DNA of 64,000 bases from Coccinella septempunctata (taxonomy: Eukaryota; Arthropoda; Insecta; Coleoptera; Coccinellidae): positions 6,944,001-7,008,000 of the forward strand of contig NC_058195.1 of assembly GCF_907165205.1 (NCBI RefSeq), read 5' to 3'. Under the pieces are notes generated by a model. That model had not been told where the DNA came from. It worked only from the letters and a program-made list of their open reading frames with translations, and searched no databases. Positions 12,591 through 24,156 of the stretch are shown piece by piece; within the stretch, counting starts at the first letter, position 1; every line of letters starts with the position of its first letter. A program made the position numbers and the translations under genes.

Positions 12591-12599
12591 AACAAACCG

Positions 12600-12960
12600 T
12601 GATTTTCCTACATAAGTATCCTAACAAGCTAGAAAAGGTTTTAATCAATATTGGCCCAATCAAATACGATAAAATAGTGCTTGCGACAATTTTTTATAAG
12701 GACTTCAGGGCTTAAGTACTGGGGGCCGAAGAAAAACTATAAATTTTGGAGCTTTATTCGGTTTTTCGCAATGCTGACCTAGAAGGAAGCGTCTGACAAA
12801 AAAAGTTCTCCTACCTTTTCTGAAGAGGTTGAAATAACGCTTTCGACGATACCTACAGCTTCTTGATCACGTGAGTGGTTGAGTCATAATTGATCGTCAA
12901 ACTTAGACGTTTATGAAAACTTGATTTACGACACTCAAGTCATCTATATTCATCAATGTA
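12600..12960. repeat. Dispersed repeat pair, copy 1
   Basis: Aligns along its length with 13841-14395. Shared landmarks: AAGGTTTnAATCAA, an AGTGnTTGCGA block, 'cgcaatgctgac', 'gtctgacaaaaaaag' and 'gtcaaact'. This copy lacks the 168-bp insertion seen in copy 2. The interval 12961-13840 shows no recognisable gene or repeat. Confidence 0.8.
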
Positions 12961-13840
12961 TCATTTTTGTTTAGCTCATTTGTCAATTTTAGAAGCAGGT
13001 CCTCTTGTTAATGTGCCTGAATTTATTTTTATCGATTTTATCATTTTTAAACCAAGCTGGGAATAAACGCCTCACTTTGACGATCGATTATGCTTGAAAC
13101 ACATCCACACATTAAATTCGAGAATTTTCGGGCTTTTGCTTAGGTTCGCGCTAACGACAGTTCCAGGATGGTTCAAAAGAGTAGCTAAACACAAGCTCGC
13201 TTCAAACATATGATTGTACGACTGTTTCTAACTGATGTGGAGCCTTCCTAAAGGCGCTTATACCAAACTGACAGTCTGTAGAAAATAAGTTTGAGGTTGG
13301 TACGTCCGAATAACGGTAACGCCACTGGTCCGGTGCTATATGATCCCGATCACAAAGGCCCCTCGAGCCCCCTACAACGTGATATTATTTCGTAACGACC
13401 ATTCTCCTTTCATTCGATTACACGGCATCGATTCCGATCCACCGGCTCCGACGGTGATGACAACATTTTGAAGCCTGCATTATGTAATTTCTACAACGCC
13501 ACCTCCAAATTTCGTAAATGTCCGATCACTGCCGCTCAAATTTGGGGGTCCGTCGAGAAAACGTGTGCCATGTTTTAATTTGGATAATGTCACGGTCGAC
13601 CTCGTGGATTCTTGTCGTCACTTTGTTTTCGGGCCGTTCGCATGGCTTGTTATTGCCGAGGAAGGATGTTCCACCAGGTATATCTATTCCTTGCGAACTT
13701 TGCGAGAGTATTTCTTATGGAATGAGTAAAATTATGCATGTTTTGATCGAATTAAACGTTAAGTATCGCATTGGCGTATTCAACCGCATCAAATTGACCC
13801 ATTATGGCGTGAAATTTGGCTCAAATTGATGAAAAACAAC

Positions 13841-14395
13841 CTATATTTTTCCTAAAATTGCGAAAGAGCTGGAGAAGGTTTGAATCAACTTTGGTCCACT
13901 CAAATATGAGAAAAGTAGTGTTTGCGATAATTTATTATGGGGGCTAAAGTGCTGGGGGTCAAAGAAAACCTCTAAATTTTCGAACTTTATTTGGTTTATC
14001 GCAATGCTGACATAGAAGGAAACGTCTGACAAAAAAAGATTATCTACCTTTTTTGAAGAGGTTGATTTTACTCTCTGGACGATATATAGAGCATCTTGAT
14101 TGCTCCTATGGTTTGGTCACAATTGATTGTCAAACTAAGGCCTCGCGCTGACAGAAGGTGTTCTGTCGTCCGCATTCTACGATCAGCGGAAAGTAGTCGG
14201 ACCGTCGGTAGTATGTGTCGTTCTAAGCCATCTTTAAATTTACAAAGAACCCAGAACGCTGACCACAAAAGGCGGACGCCAGAGTGCATTCTGTTTGCGA
14301 CAGGCCTTAGACTTTCATGAAAATTTGGCATTAAAATGAGAAATATCGGTAAAATAGATTTGCGACACCGAAGTAATCTATATTCACCCAGCTCG
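13841..14395. repeat. Dispersed repeat pair, copy 2, interrupted by a small MITE
   Basis: Second copy of the repeat at 12600-12960, in the same orientation about 1.25 kb away. Homology breaks at 14138 and resumes at about 14307, defining an insertion. The phrase 'gcaatgctga' is also found in the 494-bp satellite monomer, so a distant relation is possible but not shown. Confidence 0.8.
14139..14306. mobile_element. 168-bp MITE with 3-bp TWA duplication (Harbinger-like)
   Basis: Imperfect inverted ends (GGCCTCGCGCTGACAGAA and the reverse complement of TCTGTTTGCGACAGGCC) bound a non-coding insert. It is flanked by TAA (14136-14138) and TTA (14307-14309). The empty site is visible in the sister repeat at 12600-12960. 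A TWA duplication is typical of PIF/Harbinger elements. Confidence 0.65.
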
Positions 14396-14496
14396 TTCGA
14401 GGTTCGAACTCAACACTGAGAGATTTCCCAAGCGACCTAGACTTTCAAGAGTGCGGAATACTCTTATCAAATTAGATAAGAAGCTTATCAACTTAC

Positions 14497-14804
14497 CTGT
14501 ATTAACCTCCTCCTTATTTCAGAGCTCAAAATTGCGGGATATTCCTTTTTCATCTGTTCTATCTTAGCTTCTATCGTATCAGCCTTAGGTTTGGAACAGC
14601 CCACCACTCCTGGCCTTATACTGCCTGTTTCCTGGTATCTGTTCAAAATTTTGGAGACGCAACCATGTGATACCTTCAATTGTCTAGATATTACGCACGG
14701 TCTCACGCCAGCGGCCGCCATTTCAACAATTCTCAACCTGATGTGATTGGGCAAAGGCCGACCGTTGATGAAAACTCCACCAAGTTGGTTAACACGTCCT
14801 TGCC
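14497..14804 (-). CDS. gsb-n: gsb-n coding exon 2, paired domain
   Basis: Acceptor TTTTTTTCCAG precedes 14804 and donor CAG|GTAAGT follows 14497. The exon encodes QGRVNQLGGVFINGRPLPNH and the rest of the PAI subdomain almost unchanged from gsb. The linker and start of the RED subdomain are diverged: GCSKPKADT where gsb has GGSKPRVAT, two residues missing, and ILSSEIR where gsb has the usual IFSWEIR, so the conserved Trp is lost. The frame stays open, so the exon looks selected rather than decayed. Upstream in-frame codons (MSFFP) are intronic. Confidence 0.93.
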
Positions 14805-16420
14805 CTGGAAAAAAAGACATTTTTTCATATAAAGTTCCCTCATTGCTGTATAGCAATAATGATCAAAAGAGAGATTTATCTGAATACATTTAAATTAAAG
14901 TCTTCTGGTAGGAAGGTATACCTATCTGAAGATGCCATTGTGTAGTGGTTATAGTATCAGCTACAGCAATTAAATATACAGGGTGTTCTCTTTAAGTGCG
15001 GCAAAAATGTAGAAGTTTATTTTTTTAATCGTAAATGTAACTTACAACTTAACGTCTAAACGAAATTTGAAATGAATAGATAAGTGCAAAGCACAATCGC
15101 GATGCATATACAGGGTGAGTAGTTGACTCGTAGAAATATCTGAACAGTAGATTCTTGAGGTGAAAAGAAACACTTTTTTTATTTACCATTTCTTCAAAAT
15201 CGATTCAGTTTAAAAGGTACAAGCTGTTGAAAACCCATAAAGAAATGTTATTTTCAGTTCTATTTCATAAACGGTTCTATCGAATGAAATGAATTTCGGA
15301 ATATAGTTTTTCATTTATTCGATAAATCTTTTTCGAACACAAGATATCACACACGTCTTCCAGTTCTCGTATTATGACCATTACGTACCATAGAAATACC
15401 AAAAATCCGAAGAACCCAACTCTTGAAATTAAGTTGGACGCCATCTAATGATTATTTGAACGTTTTGTAAAATAAAAGTCTTCATATTTTCTCGCATAAT
15501 GCGCCGTTTTCAAGTAATACGATGTTCAAAAATTAAACAGTATGTGATCTGTGAAATTCGAAAAATTGGGTACTTTGACTGAATGCAACTCATTCTGAAA
15601 TATCTACAGGTATGTAGTGTCACAGATTTAGCTAGTTATTCCGAAGGTAATTATGTTTATCCAGGGGTGGCACAGCTCATTATGAAAACTTAAAATCGCT
15701 ATATCTTTTTATCAGGGCCGAATCGAAAAAAATGGCATATGAAAAAAGTGTTTCTTTTGACCTCAAGAATCTAGTGTTAAAATATTTGTACGAGTCAAAG
15801 ACTCACTCTGTATAACCGCTGATCACTTATCACTCAGACTTACAATAATAGATCAACTGATAACCAAAATACTCAACTTCGACAACATTAAATCAATATA
15901 GAGACCATGTTCTTGATTAAGTTCATTTGTCAACCGCCAATAAGTGTCAACCATTTGTCCTTGAGGGGTAGACTACCCAATGATTTGAATTTCTTTCAGT
16001 TTTTTTTTGTTTTTCCAGTTTCCCAGGGAATTTTTCTCTTGTTAAAACCTTCTATATATTATGAGGAAGGTTAATAAGAAAGAATAAAGTCCATTAAGCC
16101 GTTTTTACGTGATGCGATAACAACACAAAACAGGACTCGATTTTTATTTGTAAAGACTACTTGATCTGGAATGACCTTAATTCATAGACCTCAAATAGTT
16201 GAAATTGCGCAGTATTCCTATAGTTTTCCGAAAACTACAGGCCAAGAAACTCAAACCGTTTGATTGCATAAAAGTTTCTTGTTCAATCAATTGAAATAAC
16301 AAACAGAAAACAAAGAGAATGATTAGCAACGCCACAAACAGATGACCACCGGACATTTAATCGAGTCCAGCTCCAACGGTTACCTTGATAAGGATATCCC
16401 CAAAACGGCTTCAGGTCCAT
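14497..16420 (-). CDS. gsb-n: gooseberry-neuro-like Pax3/7 transcription factor, 5' part of gene
   Basis: Two coding exons on the minus strand: 16420-16384 and 14804-14497, separated by a 1,579-bp intron that holds a family A MITE. Together they encode the N-terminus and most of the paired domain, a sequence-specific DNA-binding domain acting in the nucleus in segmentation and neural patterning. The splice joins a Gly codon (G|GG), the same phase and position as in the plus-strand gsb gene. The N-terminus MDLKPFWGYPYQG ends in the GYP(F/Y)QG motif shared by gsb and gsb-n. The rest (end of paired domain, homeodomain, tail) was not found in the 14.5 kb to the left edge. Assignment to gsb-n rather than another Pax3/7 paralogue rests on the divergent pairing with gsb. 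Confidence 0.85.
15109..15812. mobile_element. MITE family A, copy 3 (in gsb-n intron 1)
   Basis: About 704 bp, bounded by TACAGGGTGAGTAGTTGACT and GTCAAAGACTCACTCTGTA, flanked by TA. This is one of the more complete copies. A separate MITE-like start (ATATACAGGGTGTTCTC) lies just before it at about 14975. Confidence 0.88.
16384..16420 (-). CDS. gsb-n: gsb-n coding exon 1
   Basis: ATG at 16420-16418 (minus strand), 12 codons plus the first base of a Gly codon, then the donor G|GTAACC. It is too short to appear as an open frame; I found it by looking for the conserved GYPxQG end of exon 1. The 5' UTR must lie to the right (16421 upward); no TATA box is obvious. Confidence 0.85.
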
Positions 16421-17114
16421 GTCAAAAACGCCAACAACAACACAAACACCAGACTGGAATTATTGTTCCCGATTCGATTTACATTCGCGAAAAATCGATT
16501 CGGAATCTGTTTAACGATTCGTTCAATCCGCTATCGCCTTGCGTCAGGACTGGATGGGAGCCTTAATTTCTGGAAAAAATCCAACGAAATGTCGAATCAT
16601 AATCTCCAACACCATTGGTCTGTCGACTATTCATAACCTATTGTGTTATGAGAGGTAATTATTGATAGTGAGCCGATGTACCATTGGATGGGTTTTTTCG
16701 AGCAGTGTTGGTACGACTGCCGTCTACGCCTTCTGGTGTACAGCGTGTTAAGTTGGATGCATTGCATGTGCTACGGGGCAGGGACTAGAGAGCTTTTGTG
16801 TGAAATGGGAGGGTCTAACCCATGGAACGGACCAAGTTTTCTGGCTTGTTCTATTCGCCGATAATGCAGCTGTACGAAGCTCATTTTGCTTGGGGTCCCA
16901 GGGAATTTACATACTGTTTGATGGTACAGGGGCGTGCTCGTTTTATTTCACCGTGAAAAGTTTCTCCATTATCACCCAATAAAGGAATGGGCAGTTTCTT
17001 TTCGTTTCTGCATTAACATAATACCGTGTTAGAATCATTCTCATCAAGAAACATTAAAGCCGCCGAATGAAATAAACACAACATTCGAGTAAAATAAGCA
17101 GCCCATTTACTGTA
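16421..17114. promoter_or_regulatory. Upstream flank and presumed promoter of gsb-n
   Basis: Non-repetitive DNA directly upstream of the gsb-n start codon, with somewhat higher GC than the repeats. The short plus-strand frames here (16342-16864) have no recognisable product and overlap exon 1 in antisense. Promoter position is inferred only from the gene start. Confidence 0.4.
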
Positions 17115-19148
17115 TAGTCCATTCATTTTTTTAGAAGCAGTAGGTTGACCTTGAAAATTTGACACATTCCACATTGTATAGTACGAAAATATGAGGTTAT
17201 GACGCTTGTCAACACATTTTTAGGTTCTGAATCAGCTCTATTTTGTGCGTTCTATATGAAGGTCTTAGTTTTTTCAGCATGTGAAGTGTTTGAAATTGAG
17301 ATACGAATGTTTCGAAAACGAATGGTTTAAATGAAAAATTGACTACCTACGCCGAAATCTTTCAAATGAGTCAGCACTTATCCCATTCAAAATTTACGGT
17401 TTGGGGTTGTAACACTAAGGCCCGTTTGCACCAATCCCCCTTAAAATGAGTACTTAACTAAGCTTAGTTTGAAGTTAATGGACGCTTAATTTTATTGCCA
17501 GTTGCACGACTGCGGCTTAACAGAATCTTAAGTAAGGGGCCCTTAAGTTTTGATATCTAGTGATATTTCAGTTTTTTATTTTGGTGCAACTTCATTCTAG
17601 TCCAATAAAGCCTTTTCATTGGTTGGCCGGTTGCCGATGATCGTTGTCATTTCATTAAACTAACTTTATTGTCCTGTCAGTCAGTGTCAAGTAAACTATT
17701 ATATTATTATCAAAGAGTGACAACTTTTTGTTGCTGAATTAGCATTATTATTGATAATGAAATGGATTGTCAAATAGGTACTTGACGTAATTAGAAAGAC
17801 CACAGCAGTTCTGCAGCCAGCTTATGAGTTTAACAAATTATTTTAGGTTAGAATCCCTCCCTTAAATATCTAAGTGGTCATTACAGAAGCGCTTAAATTT
17901 AAGGTTAGCTTCAGCCATTTAAATGTCACTTAACAGTTGGTGCAACGTAATTTAAGTTAAGAGTTCATTTTAAGGGACACTTAACACTAAGTATATTTGG
18001 TGCAAACGGGTCTAAGGGTTGAAATGATATGACCGTGAATTTGGTCATAGAAGTGGAATAAGAGTATTAGTATTCTGCCTGTTTTCAGTAGCCCACTCTG
18101 TATCAACTGATTTTATGTATTCCTTATCTAGTTATTATAGTTTATCAGAGATCAGTGTTTTAGTATATTTATTTTGCTATGGAAAAATTTAATTATTGGT
18201 ACATGATATTCAGATGCTTGAGAAGAGTTAATGTTGGTTATCGTCTTGGATTTAAAGTTGAAGCTTTCTGAATACTTAGTTTGGTCGAAAACCTGCATTG
18301 TCAGCGTGGTATGGTCGTAAACATAAAAAAATTAACCCGAAGATTAAATGCATATGATGCACTGGTTGGGAATGGGTATCTCTCGAAGGAATTAACGGAT
18401 AATTACAAGAATATTAAATACTTCAGCAACAATCCTTTTGCATCAATGTAAGTCGAAAGAATTGAAGAAAGTTTCAAGGCAAGAGGAACTTCAGCTTTAA
18501 ACAAAAATTTCACATGAATTAGCAGGACAAATGGCTCGTATTTATGGCTGTTTATTTTTAATACTTCGACATAATAATGATAATTAGATATATGCTTATT
18601 GATCTTTTGAAACATTTACAATGTATAAGACAAGTCAAATGAAAAATAGAAAAAATATTTTCTGGAACTACAATGACATTAATCGAAAATCTTGTAGTAG
18701 CATTTCGATCGCATTCGTTCACCCTAAAATAAAATTCTCTAATGCCACCACTTTTTTGTCATTTTCTTCATTCTCAATCTTTCAGATTGTGGAAACATTC
18801 AACTAAAATATAAGTCGTTTAGATTCAGATGAAACATTACAGAAATTCACTCACATTGAATATGTTCGCTACTGTCTGATATATTTTAGATATTACAATA
18901 TCAGGGTTACCTACTATTTGAATGAGAGGACCTGAATTCTAAATAGCACCTCCTGAAACCCTGTCTTCTCTCTTTTTCAATCACTTTCGGCATTTTTGTT
19001 ATATTAATTGATATTAGTTGTGATAACGGCGTTATAATATTAACGACAATTCATGAGTGCCAACCTTATTACTCCGTCCTAGTTACAAAAACTTGAGAAA
19101 ATTTTTTCATGGCCAACCGAGTGCTGAAATAAAAGTGAATGGAGTATA
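17115..19148. mobile_element. Element family C, copy 1, with a nested MITE
   Basis: Left end TAGTCCATTCATTTTTTTAG and right end ATAAAAGTGAATGGAGTATA are degenerate inverted ends shared with the copies at 56090, 58569 and 59768. The interior carries family blocks such as 'gttatgacgcttgtcaa' and 'ttcatgagtgccaacct'. It is split by the Harbinger-like MITE at 17419-18012. No intact transposase. Confidence 0.8.
17419..18012. mobile_element. Harbinger-like MITE with TAA target duplication
   Basis: Inverted ends GGCCCGTTTGCACCA and TGGTGCAAACGGGTC bound 594 bp. TAA at 17416-17418 is repeated at 18013-18015. The subterminal parts repeat the motif CTTAA in both orientations. The TWA duplication points to PIF/Harbinger; no transposase is present. 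Confidence 0.85.
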
Positions 19149-20599
19149 GATATCCATTCGACTCATGGAGCGAAGAGTAGTGTCATGTTTTCATGAAGCT
19201 CATTTCATTATGTTCTTTCAAGGCAAATCATCCCTTAAATGTGCATCTCATGTTCTACTAGTATTCTCAGTTGAATGTTCAACCCTTAAACGAAGCATTG
19301 GTGCAAATGATCCGAACAAAACAACCGTATCGATTTCAATCTCCCAGGATCTGAGGGATTTTATGAATTCATAAATCGTTGCTTGGTGCCTTGTTGTTTG
19401 GAATTTTGCTCATATACACCCTCAAAGAACGATGATGATGGAAGCGTGTAAATGGTTATTTCATTTCGAGACAATGAAGGGTGTATTTCCGGTCCAAAAT
19501 TTAAAGCGGAATTCGAATTCAACGAATCTCCAATTAGAATATTATGTTCGTTACGCTAAATTAATGTTAGAATGAAATTAATTTGAATATTTTTGGTATG
19601 CCCTGCAAAATATGAGAATATTGTGAAATCTAGCAAGGTAGATGATGAAGAACATCACGAGGGTCACAATTTTCCTATAAATGAGCAGAAGTAAGGATGA
19701 ATACATTGAAATTCAATTGGATAACTCAAAGGACCCAAGATGCACTTTTTTGGAATTATTGAACTTGGATCTGCAAAGATTTTCTTTGGCAAGGGATGAA
19801 AGCTCGCTCTTCTAACACACTTCCCACTATAGATTACATAGCTCTATATATACAGGGTATTTCAAAACAATCCACCGTTTACAATGAGTCAAACAAGTTA
19901 TCAGCATTTTACTGGTGTCACTTGAATTTTTATTTTGAACGGTCTTGAAATATTGTATTGTATTGAAACGAAGGAAAATCCATAAGTCATATCATTAATC
20001 TGAAATGTCGACAAATGGATGTTGCGTGAATCAAAAAGTACATTCGTTCAATCTAATCAAACACGAACAACAGCAATTAGTCTGAAATTAATCGAATAGC
20101 AGGCCAATCTGTTCGAGTCTTGTTGCTCGACTAGAAAGAATTGAGGTGTTAAGGTGTTAACTTCTCTTCCTTCACAGGATAATTGGTGTGACTGATTCCC
20201 TTAGCAATTATTCAAATACGACCGTATTCATTTCGTCACTTGTTGCGTAAGAGGAAATACAATCAAAAATGGAACGGCATAGCAAATTTACATTTGAATG
20301 GGATGTGTATCATTTTCCACTTTCGTTGTTCAACCACAGATATCGTGCATAATCAATTTGTTAGGATAGGTTATGTATTATGATTTTGGTGACATAATAT
20401 AGTACTGAAATACGAGGTATAGGTACCTACGAGGTGTTAAAATATGATAATTTGGAGATTGTCTCATTATGTGGAGGGTTGTAAATAATTGACCAAGCAA
20501 ATTGAAAACATATAGTCAGAAATATATGAACTTATTGAAGAGATAATCAAAAATTTGGGATTTTATCCAATCAATCTTCATGAGTTTAGCCTCAGCTTA
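19149..20599. other. Intergenic DNA, little recognised
   Basis: No supported gene. A MITE-like start (ATATACAGGGTATTTC) is at about 19853 without a clear partner. Short open frames have no domain signature. Confidence 0.4.
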
Positions 20600-21270
20600 T
20601 ACAGGATGAGTTTATGAATCGTACAGATATTTCAACCATAGATTCTTGAAGTCAAAAGAAACACTTCCTTTACCATTTTTTCCTGGATGGACTCGATTTG
20701 AAAGCTGTTGAAAAACCATGAAAAATATCGTTTTTAGTTCTATCTCACGAACGGTTTTATCGAATGAAATGAATTTCGGAATATAGTTTTTCATTCGTTT
20801 GATGAATCTTTTTCGAACACAAGATATCACCCACGTCTTTCAGTTTTCTCATTTTGATCATTACGTACCATAAAAATAACAAAAATTCAAAGAGCCCAAC
20901 TCTTGAAACTAAGTTGGACGATCTCTAATGAAGATTTGAACGTTTGGTGGAATAAAAGTAGTCGTCACAGTTTCTCGTATAATGTGACGTTTTCGAGTAA
21001 TTTGATGTTCAAAAACTAAAAAGTATCTATGAAATTTGAACAATTGGGTACTTTGACCGAATGCAACTATTTTCAAAAGATCCACAGATTCAGCTGGTTA
21101 TTCTGAATATAATTTCGTTTTTCCAGGTGTGGCACAGCTCATTACCAAAACTCGAAATGGCCATATCTTCTTATCAGGGCCGAATCAGAAAAAAATGTAT
21201 AGGAAAAATGTGTTTCTTTTGACCTCACCTGGTAAAATATTTGTACGAGTCAAAGACTCACCCTTTGTAT
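20600..21270. mobile_element. MITE family A, copy 4
   Basis: Diverged ends (TACAGGATGAGTTTATGAAT, and ACGAGTCAAAGACTCACCCT before TTGTA) and all the internal family blocks. 21271-22648 holds a (AATAAATA)n-like tail at about 21355-21400 and otherwise nothing recognised. Confidence 0.82.
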
Positions 21271-22648
21271 GTATCGATTATTAAGGGTGATTTTTGTTTA
21301 TGTCTTGAGTTTGTTCAATTTTTGTATTCTATAATTATGTGTATAACATTGTAAAATATTATGTCCGTATGATTGAATAAATAAATAAAATGAATAAATC
21401 ATTTCAGCAACAGAGGATCTATTCATTTCATTTTCATTCTCATTGGTATTAAAAAAATTCCATCTTTCCACACTCCAACAAAAATATCTGAAAGTGTTGA
21501 ATATGAAAATCTCGGTGGGTGTTTATCAAATCTAAAACGTGAGTGGCAGTCACAAATAGAAATCAGAAAATGTTGCTCTTAAACCCACATCCCTCCATAC
21601 TATGTAATCAAAATAAATTCACATTTCCATGGATGAAGAATATATCAAACTAATGCGTCAAACATGTGGGTATAGTTAACCCTAATGAATAATGTGCGGT
21701 CGCCCCCTATTGAGTGCAGTAGCATCGGACAAGCACTGTTTTTCGACAGTTTTGCAAAGGCCCAATAGTCCTCTGTCAGAAAGTTGATGGAGTGCAATCC
21801 GCATTCAATGCAGTCCTCAGCTACCGTATTTATTTGTAATACGGTCAGAGAACACCGAACTTGACACATCCCCAGACACTCATCTTTTATCGGACATAAA
21901 GACCTTCGCTCCAACATTTATTTTTCCTTGGAGAGAAATGATTGAAGACCCTATACATGGTGGACTTCCACGAATTCTGTGACACGCGGTGATCTCGTCC
22001 TGTGTGTTTATTTCCGAATATACAAGGCGTTTTCGAAGACTTGGACATTATGAGGGACTCCTGAAGAAATTCATCTAAGCTGGACCAACACGACTAGAAA
22101 ACTGCAGCTCATTTAACATTTAAGAGAAAGGGTCTCTCATAGACCCACATTCACAAAATGTCTGCTCAATTCACTTTCTGTTCCCCACAGTTTTGACACG
22201 AATTTTTCTCTTCTATCCATTCTCACCCTGTATATCAATCTGGTCGTGTAAATCGACGAACAAGTGCACTTCAAACTCGCTGATTTCTATCTATCAGGTT
22301 GTCTTCGAGGTGGGTCCACCGATTCTGTGAAATATGCCGCCAATATCAATGGTGATTGATTGAGATAAATATCTGATGTTCGTTAAACTTTCAATACCTA
22401 CACGTAGGCAGAGCCGTTGTTGTCAGGTCCAACGTGAAAGCTTTGTGCGTTAGATATGGAGGAAACGTTTCCCTGTTGTCATTCAAAGGCTTCCCTACCC
22501 ATTATAATCGCACATAAATGGCTTGAATATGGTGTGTAATGAAGCGACAAGAATTTATTTCTATCAATACACGATCTATTTGACCGCATATGTAGAGATG
22601 ATGCAAAAAGATTCGTTAATTCGTTCTTATAAAACCTTAATATACTTA

Positions 22649-23853
22649 TACGAGGATGTATTGATATCTAATTAGCCTAGACCAGTTCCATGGATAAAAA
22701 AAATATTGCGTTACCATAGCAACGAACAATAATTCATTAGAAGTGTCAGTGTGATTAAAAGAAAGAAGATGTATTTGAGCCATCATCGAGTACCTGTATA
22801 TAAAAGGGTTAAGGGATAAGCAGATTTACGAAGATGTGCTTAATACCCTTGGTGATCAATGCCCTTCGTATGGACTGCAAGCTTCAAAAGAGGTAAATTT
22901 TCCATTGAAGATGATGACCGATCGGGAAGGCCAGTTTCTGTGTCAGTCCCCGAAAATATCGATGCAGTTCATGGACATGATTTCATCAGACCGTCGAATT
23001 AGGCTAAAACGGATATTTGAAGCACTGAATATTTCGTACGAGCGCGTTCATCATATAGTTCACGTCAATTTGGACATGAGAAAAATTGCTGCAAAAAGGA
23101 TGCCCAAATGTTTGAATGTTGACCAAAAGCGTGCAAGGGTAGAAGCATCGCGTTCGATCTGTGCTCGATTTGAAAACGATGTAGACTTCTTAAAACGAAT
23201 TGTTACTATGGATGAGACTTGGGTACATTTCTACGATCCAGAAACAAAGCAAGAATCGATGGAATGGCGACACTCTGGTTCACCAAGACCTAAGAAGTTT
23301 CGTGTCCAAAAATCTGCTGGAAAAGTTCTTGCTTCAGTTTTTTGGGATTGCCATGGAGTAATCATGATTGATTTTATGGATAAGAGTAGAACAATAACCT
23401 CAGATTACCATTCGACCTTACTGACCACTCTACGGGAAAAATTGAAGAGAAAAGACGCAGAAAGCTATCCAAAGGTGTTTCGTTTTGCAGGACAACGCCC
23501 CTACACACAAATCTCATTTTGCCATGCAAAAAATTCGTGATTTAGGTTTTGAATCACTAGAACACCTTCCTTATTCATCAGATTTTGCTCCATCCACCTA
23601 TCATCTCTTCCCTCAACAGAAAAAAAGTTTAAAAGTTCGTAAATTTTCTTCCAACGAGCAGGTGATGAAAGCTGTGGAGGTCTGGTTTGCAGTGCAAGAA
23701 GAAACATTTTTTTGAAAGGTCTAGAGACGTTGCAGGTTCGCTGTAATGAATGTATTCAATTGCGAGGAGAATATGTTGAGTAATAAAATATTTCGACATT
23801 GAAATTTTGTTTGGTTCTATAGTAGGCTGAGAATTTTTCGACATATCCTCGTA
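22649..23853 (+). mobile_element. mariner (DD34D) element with a decayed transposase
   Basis: TA-flanked element of about 1.2 kb with inverted ends TACGAGGAT...ATCCTCGTA. The transposase reads from about 22805 through frame changes. The first catalytic Asp is in MDETWVHFYDPE and the block VFWDCHGVI follows. A frameshift near 23480 moves the second Asp (QDNAPTHKSH) into another frame. The third Asp position reads APSTYHLF, Thr instead of Asp, so catalysis is lost even apart from the frameshift. The N-terminal helix-turn-helix region is also disrupted near 22880. Confidence 0.92.
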
Positions 23854-23869
23854 TGTATCAAGACGTGGT

Positions 23870-24156
23870 GCTAGATACTAATTTGTTGTGCAAAAATTAA
23901 AAAGTATCTGTGGAATTTGAAAAATTGGGTACTTTGGCTGAATACAACTCTTTTTAAAAGATCCACAGTTGCATGTGTAGTGTCACAGATTAAGCTAGTT
24001 TTTCTGAATGTAATTTTGTTTTTTCAGGAGTGGCCACATCTTTTTATCAGGGCCGAATCGCAAAAATGGTGTAGGTATAGGAAAAAGTGTTTCCTTTAAC
24101 ATCAAGAATCTACCTACGATTAAAATATTTGTACGAGTCAAAGACTCACTCTATAT
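23870..24156. mobile_element. MITE family A, right-half fragment (copy 5)
   Basis: Matches the right half of family A from 'aaaaattaaaaagtatctgtgg' to GTCAAAGACTCACTCTATA. The left half is absent; the mariner ends just before it. Confidence 0.8.

Noticed and set aside
11793..12663. Overlapping open frames on both strands in the GC-rich block
   Set aside because: High GC lowers stop frequency; no homeodomain or paired-domain residues and no convincing gene structure.
14805..14856. Codons MSFFP and upstream residues as the start of the gsb-n protein
   Set aside because: They are the polypyrimidine tract of a clear splice acceptor. The real N-terminus is the exon at 16420-16384.
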